A DNA stretch of 10,219 bases from Planctomycetota bacterium (GTDB lineage Bacteria > Planctomycetota > Phycisphaerae > UBA1845 > PWPN01). Location of the stretch: NCBI GenBank assembly GCA_020346805.1, contig CP070790.1, positions 2,902,992 to 2,913,210 on the forward strand. The letters run 5' to 3'. A model generated the notes under the pieces. The model worked only from the letters and a program-made list of their open reading frames with translations. It searched no databases and was not told the DNA's origin. How positions within the stretch are numbered: position 1 is the first letter of the stretch; each line of letters starts with the position of its first letter. Below are positions 8,101-10,219 of the stretch, in pieces. A program made the position numbers and the translations under genes.

Positions 8101-8266
8101 CTTCGGGGTAGCAACTGACCGTACGGTGGCTCTGATCATCGGTGAAAATAAACAGTATATTAGGACGCTTGTCCTCTCGTTTCACCGGTTTTGCGAAAAC
8201 ACAATCGCAAAGGACCGGATTCGAAAAAACATATACCATCAGTATCCACATACTTATTCGTTTCAT
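5138..8266 (-). CDS. Secreted sulfatase fused to GH28-type beta-helix glycoside hydrolase
   Basis: This 1042-residue protein joins two enzymes. Residues 1-25 are a signal peptide (cleavage likely after VFA). Residues 33-495 form a type I sulfatase: metal ligands Asp43-Asp44, CLPSR at 85-89 whose Cys85 would be converted to formylglycine, GYRTGFIGKWH at 130-140, His218 in VHGP, Asp318-Gln319 and Lys331. A polar linker (about 496-522) leads to a GH28-like right-handed beta-helix (524-1030): VRQYGAVGDG at 527-536, FNDGMDID at 695-702, SGDDAIVLKS at 716-725 and SHSNGIKFG at 743-751. These supply Asp697, Asp718 and Asp719, the usual catalytic aspartates. The RIK motif is not seen; GIALE stands near 787-791. 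The ATG at 8266 has GGGAG 8 bases upstream. It is expected to act outside the cytoplasm, removing sulfate and cleaving a uronate-type polymer. A formylglycine-generating enzyme would be needed and is not in the window. Confidence 0.92.
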   Translation of the reverse strand: MKRISMWILMVYVFSNPVLCDCVFAKPVKREDKRPNILFIFTDDQSHRTVSCYPEAHRWIKTPNLDRLADEGLRFSAAYPAGAWCLPSRATVLTGLHPHGIRGLKVRENPYSRYDPKVCRFWPVEFRKAGYRTGFIGKWHLSEDAGHGRDWDYSAVWNHAVPKKAGGYYKNQKLNFDGGPYRDVDGYSTDNYTRYAEQFIRRDHDKPWFLWLCYGAVHGPYTPAERHLDRYNNVPVSVPLDIYPPRPDKPTYMHELCWWEPGMGPQAGQPVRNKRTLAEWVRQYNRAVSAVDEGVGRLMEVLEETGQLDNTFIVFTSDQGLAWGQHGFAWKVAPYDANLRVPLMIRMPSRVAKGKVCRHPVGTLDVVATFFALSGISPPWKMHGHDLTPILKSPDASWPHPVLLEHTRWEMGYQTDRGVTRDADFLGVPWWIFLRQGRYKYIRTLLPNEIEELYDLQQDPEELKNLALKPAYHQTLADYRQRMVAELKRTDAALVKNLPEPRMVNSAPLPSDKSKGKTRNSGIYYSVRQYGAVGDGKTIDTPAIQKAVDAAAAAGGGTVYLSAGTYLTGTIVLKNNVTLKLDAGATILGSIDIKDYPSHRNLIYAENVHHVAITGRGTIVGQGDRAKGYHQSESDNKQVLRAARERGMMLRFARCRNIRIEGVTLRNSPSWMQHYVECENLVIDGITVHNHCNHFNDGMDIDNCCHVHISNCRVTSGDDAIVLKSKTGSICENVTITNCIVSSHSNGIKFGTESHGGFRNIAISNCAVLPVDPAEPQFNGSRSGLAGIALETVDGATLEQVAVSNITIRGTVAPIFVRLGNRGRKLRPDMDTPPVGKLRHITINNVVAVGASSVGCGIVGLPGHRIEDLTLSDISITFGTGVELINYGKVAPGGTLEDVYREIPEMPDAYPECNMFGKLPAYGFYARHVEGLTFRNLRLKWTEYDRRPALFCEDVRDLSVGGLRAESTKDAAPVIILNNVQTALIRGCIAATGTNRFLGLQGETKAVGVVGNDLSRAQTAFDFAPGTSRTALYESNNRMPGQ

Positions 8267-8491
8267 GACAAATCTCCCATCGCGGCCATCGAGACAGAAG
8301 TTTACCTTCCGAGGAAGAGTTGGTCTATTATGTTATTGTCATGATGCTTAAATTTTGCCCGAGGCAAGAAGAATTGGAAGGTTATTAATAAAGAGCAGTA
8401 TTGGAAAGGCGGTTTACGGTTATTTTTGCCGTAGGTTCGAATCCCACCCTTTGTGGTCAAATACTTCATATCAAGTTGCCGAATCGGATAA
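8267..8491. other. Spacer between sulfatase-GH28 and GH gene
   Basis: These 225 bases carry the leader of the sulfatase gene, a tRNA-like fragment (8401-8457) and a 5-bp hairpin TTGCC/GGCAA (8355-8367). On the minus strand the hairpin is followed by AATTT, a poor terminator candidate for the gene ending at 8492. A -10-like CATAAT precedes the sulfatase start by about 60 bases on the minus strand, but no -35 accompanies it. Short frames here have no recognisable content. Confidence 0.45.
8401..8457 (+). pseudogene. Degenerate tRNA 3'-half-like sequence (Ser-like)
   Basis: The sequence reads in tRNA order: an anticodon-loop-like TTGGAAA (8401-8407, would be anticodon GGA, serine), the 3' side of a stem GGCGG, a long-variable-arm hairpin TACGG/CCGTA (8415-8419 with 8429-8433), and a T-loop TTCGAAT (8436-8442) followed by CCCAC. 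It is not an intact tRNA: no matching 5' half or anticodon stem is found upstream, the T-stem GTAGG/CCCAC has a mismatch and overlaps the variable arm, and no acceptor partner exists. A tRNA 3' remnant can mark an old integration junction; chance similarity is also possible. Confidence 0.33.
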
Positions 8492-10219
8492 TCAATTATC
8501 ACAGTTGGGATCGATGGTTCCGTTGGTGCCGGTCGCGCATCCGAGGAAGATATTGAAATCGTTCAGATCGACATCATTGTCATCGTCGAAATCGGCAGCC
8601 AGACAATCGCCGACGGGCGGATTACCTGTGCCTGAATAACAGGCTTGGAAGAGGCCGAAGTCCAACTGGTCCACGTCATAATCGTAGTCCAGGTCCCAAT
8701 GGTAGGGTTCGGTAGTAAAGTCCCAGACCACACCGGTGATGGTACCATAAGAATTGACGGTATCGACTCGCCAGGAATAGTCTGTGTATCGATTTAACGT
8801 CCCGGGATTAAAAGTTGTCATGGCCTGACTGCCCCGAAAGAGGAGTTGGCCGGTTTCACCAAAGTACACATTGTATGAGTTGGCGCACTGGCTAGTGTTC
8901 CAACTGCAGGTAAGGTCGATACTGATCCATGCTGCCTGATGCTGAGGATAGGGATTGGAGGCCTGTTCGGGGAGTCCGATGATCCCGCAGCCATTGAGAT
9001 AAAGAGCGGCCTCTCCACTGAAAGGCGGGGTAAAGGATTGGCTACCTCCGCTAACGGTGACGGAACCGGTTTGGGCCAAGGTTCCCAAATTACAATTGAA
9101 CCATTCGTAATCGTATGTACCGGCAACCAGGTTTACGGTGAACGACTGGCCGGAGCTTGGCTGATATACCAGATACTCAGATCCGGGATTGGCCAGACAG
9201 TAAGTGGTGGAAGAAAGTGAGTTTTGAGGAGTCATCATGACGAGGTTCATTTTTTCGGCATAGATACGAGTGTGACCCAATGCGATTCGGATGGGGTCAT
9301 AAGTTGGATCAGGGGTTGGAGGGGAACCCCATCTGTAGTCCTTGTATGAATCCATAAATATGGGATTCAATCCGCGGCAAAAACTTTTCCATACCCAAGC
9401 CCGGTCTCCGCCCAGGCCCCAGAGGTGATCGGTATCGCTGACAACAATCTTGCTGCCGTCAGCGGCGGGAGGATTGTCGCGATACCCGCCGTCCTTGTTG
9501 GGGGAGATCCAATCGGCAGGGCTGGCAAAAAGATATGAGTTGTTGAAACAGTAACCGGTCATTCCCACGGGATGCTGCTTTGGTTTATAGGCGGCTTCGT
9601 ATGACTTGATGTAATCGATCATGTGGTATTGCCAGGATATGGATTCAGCGTGGCTTTCGTTACTGATTTCCCAGACAATATTATCCCGATCGTTAATGGT
9701 ATCGATAACTTTTGCGACGTATGTTTTCTGCAGGGCGGTGATGGCAGGTAACTGTAAGGTATGCAATTCCCGCCCATTGTTATCGTTGTCGGCATCACCG
9801 TCGACGCCGTTGATGTTGTTATTTGGGTTATAGGGATGCCCTTCCCAGGGATTTCCGTTGCTGGGATTAAGCCCTTCGACACAGCCACTTTGTTTTTGTT
9901 CGATACTGAATCCTTGAAAGAGCATGACGGCCACGTACATATCCCGGTTACCGGCCTGGATAATTCGATCGCGGAGGCGGTCGAAGTAGGGTTGATAGAA
10001 TTGGTTGATATCGAATTTGAGTCCCCCGTCGAGGGCGTTGCCGGGACCGGTACGAGGGTAGGGAAGAGGTTTGTATCTCACTTTGATTGAAGGTGGTTCG
10101 AACTGCATCCAGGTTGCGTGTTCCCAAACCCACAAACGGATAAAGTTGTGATTCAGGCTTTCCAGGTAGTCGAGGTATTCGGGATAATCAAAGTCTGGGG
10201 TAACGCCTTCGATGCCTCG
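8492..10219 (-). CDS. Secreted glycoside hydrolase (clan A-like) with dockerin-like tail, N-terminus beyond window
   Basis: The frame is open to the right edge, so the signal peptide and start are missing; 575 residues are visible (numbered here from the edge). Residues 1-330 look like a (beta/alpha)8 hydrolase: LNHNFIRLWVWE near 22-33, MYVAVMLFQGFS near 94-105, and NIVWEISNES at 180-189, in which Glu188 sits in the Asn-Glu pair typical of the clan A acid/base. VSDTDHLWG (about 260-268) and the following GGDRAWVWKSFCRGLNP fit a late barrel strand. Residues 345-408 form a beta-sandwich resembling the C-terminal module of DUF4038/GH140-type enzymes, and 415-505 an Fn3-like module. The tail has two calcium loops, at 509-520 (Asp509, 511, 513, 520) and 543-554 (Asp543, 545, 547, 554), as in dockerin type I repeats of planctomycetes. 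Family and substrate are unassigned. It lies upstream of the sulfatase gene on the same strand. Confidence 0.82.
   Translation of the reverse strand, partial: RGIEGVTPDFDYPEYLDYLESLNHNFIRLWVWEHATWMQFEPPSIKVRYKPLPYPRTGPGNALDGGLKFDINQFYQPYFDRLRDRIIQAGNRDMYVAVMLFQGFSIEQKQSGCVEGLNPSNGNPWEGHPYNPNNNINGVDGDADNDNNGRELHTLQLPAITALQKTYVAKVIDTINDRDNIVWEISNESHAESISWQYHMIDYIKSYEAAYKPKQHPVGMTGYCFNNSYLFASPADWISPNKDGGYRDNPPAADGSKIVVSDTDHLWGLGGDRAWVWKSFCRGLNPIFMDSYKDYRWGSPPTPDPTYDPIRIALGHTRIYAEKMNLVMMTPQNSLSSTTYCLANPGSEYLVYQPSSGQSFTVNLVAGTYDYEWFNCNLGTLAQTGSVTVSGGSQSFTPPFSGEAALYLNGCGIIGLPEQASNPYPQHQAAWISIDLTCSWNTSQCANSYNVYFGETGQLLFRGSQAMTTFNPGTLNRYTDYSWRVDTVNSYGTITGVVWDFTTEPYHWDLDYDYDVDQLDFGLFQACYSGTGNPPVGDCLAADFDDDNDVDLNDFNIFLGCATGTNGTIDPNCDN

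Noticed and set aside
8340..8460. Intact tRNA gene
   Set aside because: No 5' acceptor, D-arm or anticodon 5' stem pairs with the 3' elements, and the T-stem overlaps the variable arm.
8302..8502. Minus-strand open frame of 66 codons between the sulfatase and GH genes
   Set aside because: It overlaps the end of the GH gene and the tRNA-like fragment, and shows no domain, signal or conserved pattern.

Overview
The window looks like a piece of a Planctomycetota chromosome, possibly Phycisphaerae-like. This is inferred from gene content: a secreted type I sulfatase, a glycoside hydrolase ending in a planctomycete-style dockerin-like repeat, a lipoprotein with thrombospondin-type-3-like repeats, and GT-C glycosyltransferases. 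No marker gene is present to settle the lineage.

Left part (1-3636, mostly minus strand): a lipoprotein with Asp-rich calcium-binding repeats runs off the left edge. Upstream of it on the same strand are a GT39-type polyprenyl-phosphate-sugar glycosyltransferase (716-2302) and a UbiA-family polyprenyltransferase (2307-3296) resembling decaprenyl-phosphate phosphoribosyltransferases. The last two are only 4 bases apart, and the ribosome site of the GT39 gene lies inside the end of the UbiA gene, so they are very probably co-transcribed and translationally coupled. A GT87-type mannosyltransferase-like gene (3637-4857) diverges from them. Together these three membrane proteins suggest synthesis of a lipid-linked sugar donor and its use outside the cytoplasmic membrane. 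The divergent spacer also holds what looks like a short relic of a second UbiA gene.

Middle (4858-5137): a convergent spacer with a 21-bp inverted repeat (19 of 21 matching) enclosing GC-rich subterminal sequence. It looks like a REP/MITE-type element or a bidirectional terminator.

Right part (5138-10219, minus strand): a 1042-residue secreted protein fuses an intact-looking type I sulfatase to a GH28-type right-handed beta-helix. Further right is a large glycoside hydrolase, cut by the window edge, with a (beta/alpha)8-like catalytic domain, two beta-sandwich modules and a dockerin-like calcium-binding tail. Between them lies a degenerate tRNA 3'-half-like sequence. These two secreted enzymes point to breakdown of a sulfated, uronate-containing polysaccharide. 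The fused sulfatase-GH28 enzyme is the most distinctive item in the window. Its GH28 half keeps the catalytic aspartates but lacks the usual RIK substrate-binding motif and is richer in G+C than its sulfatase half.
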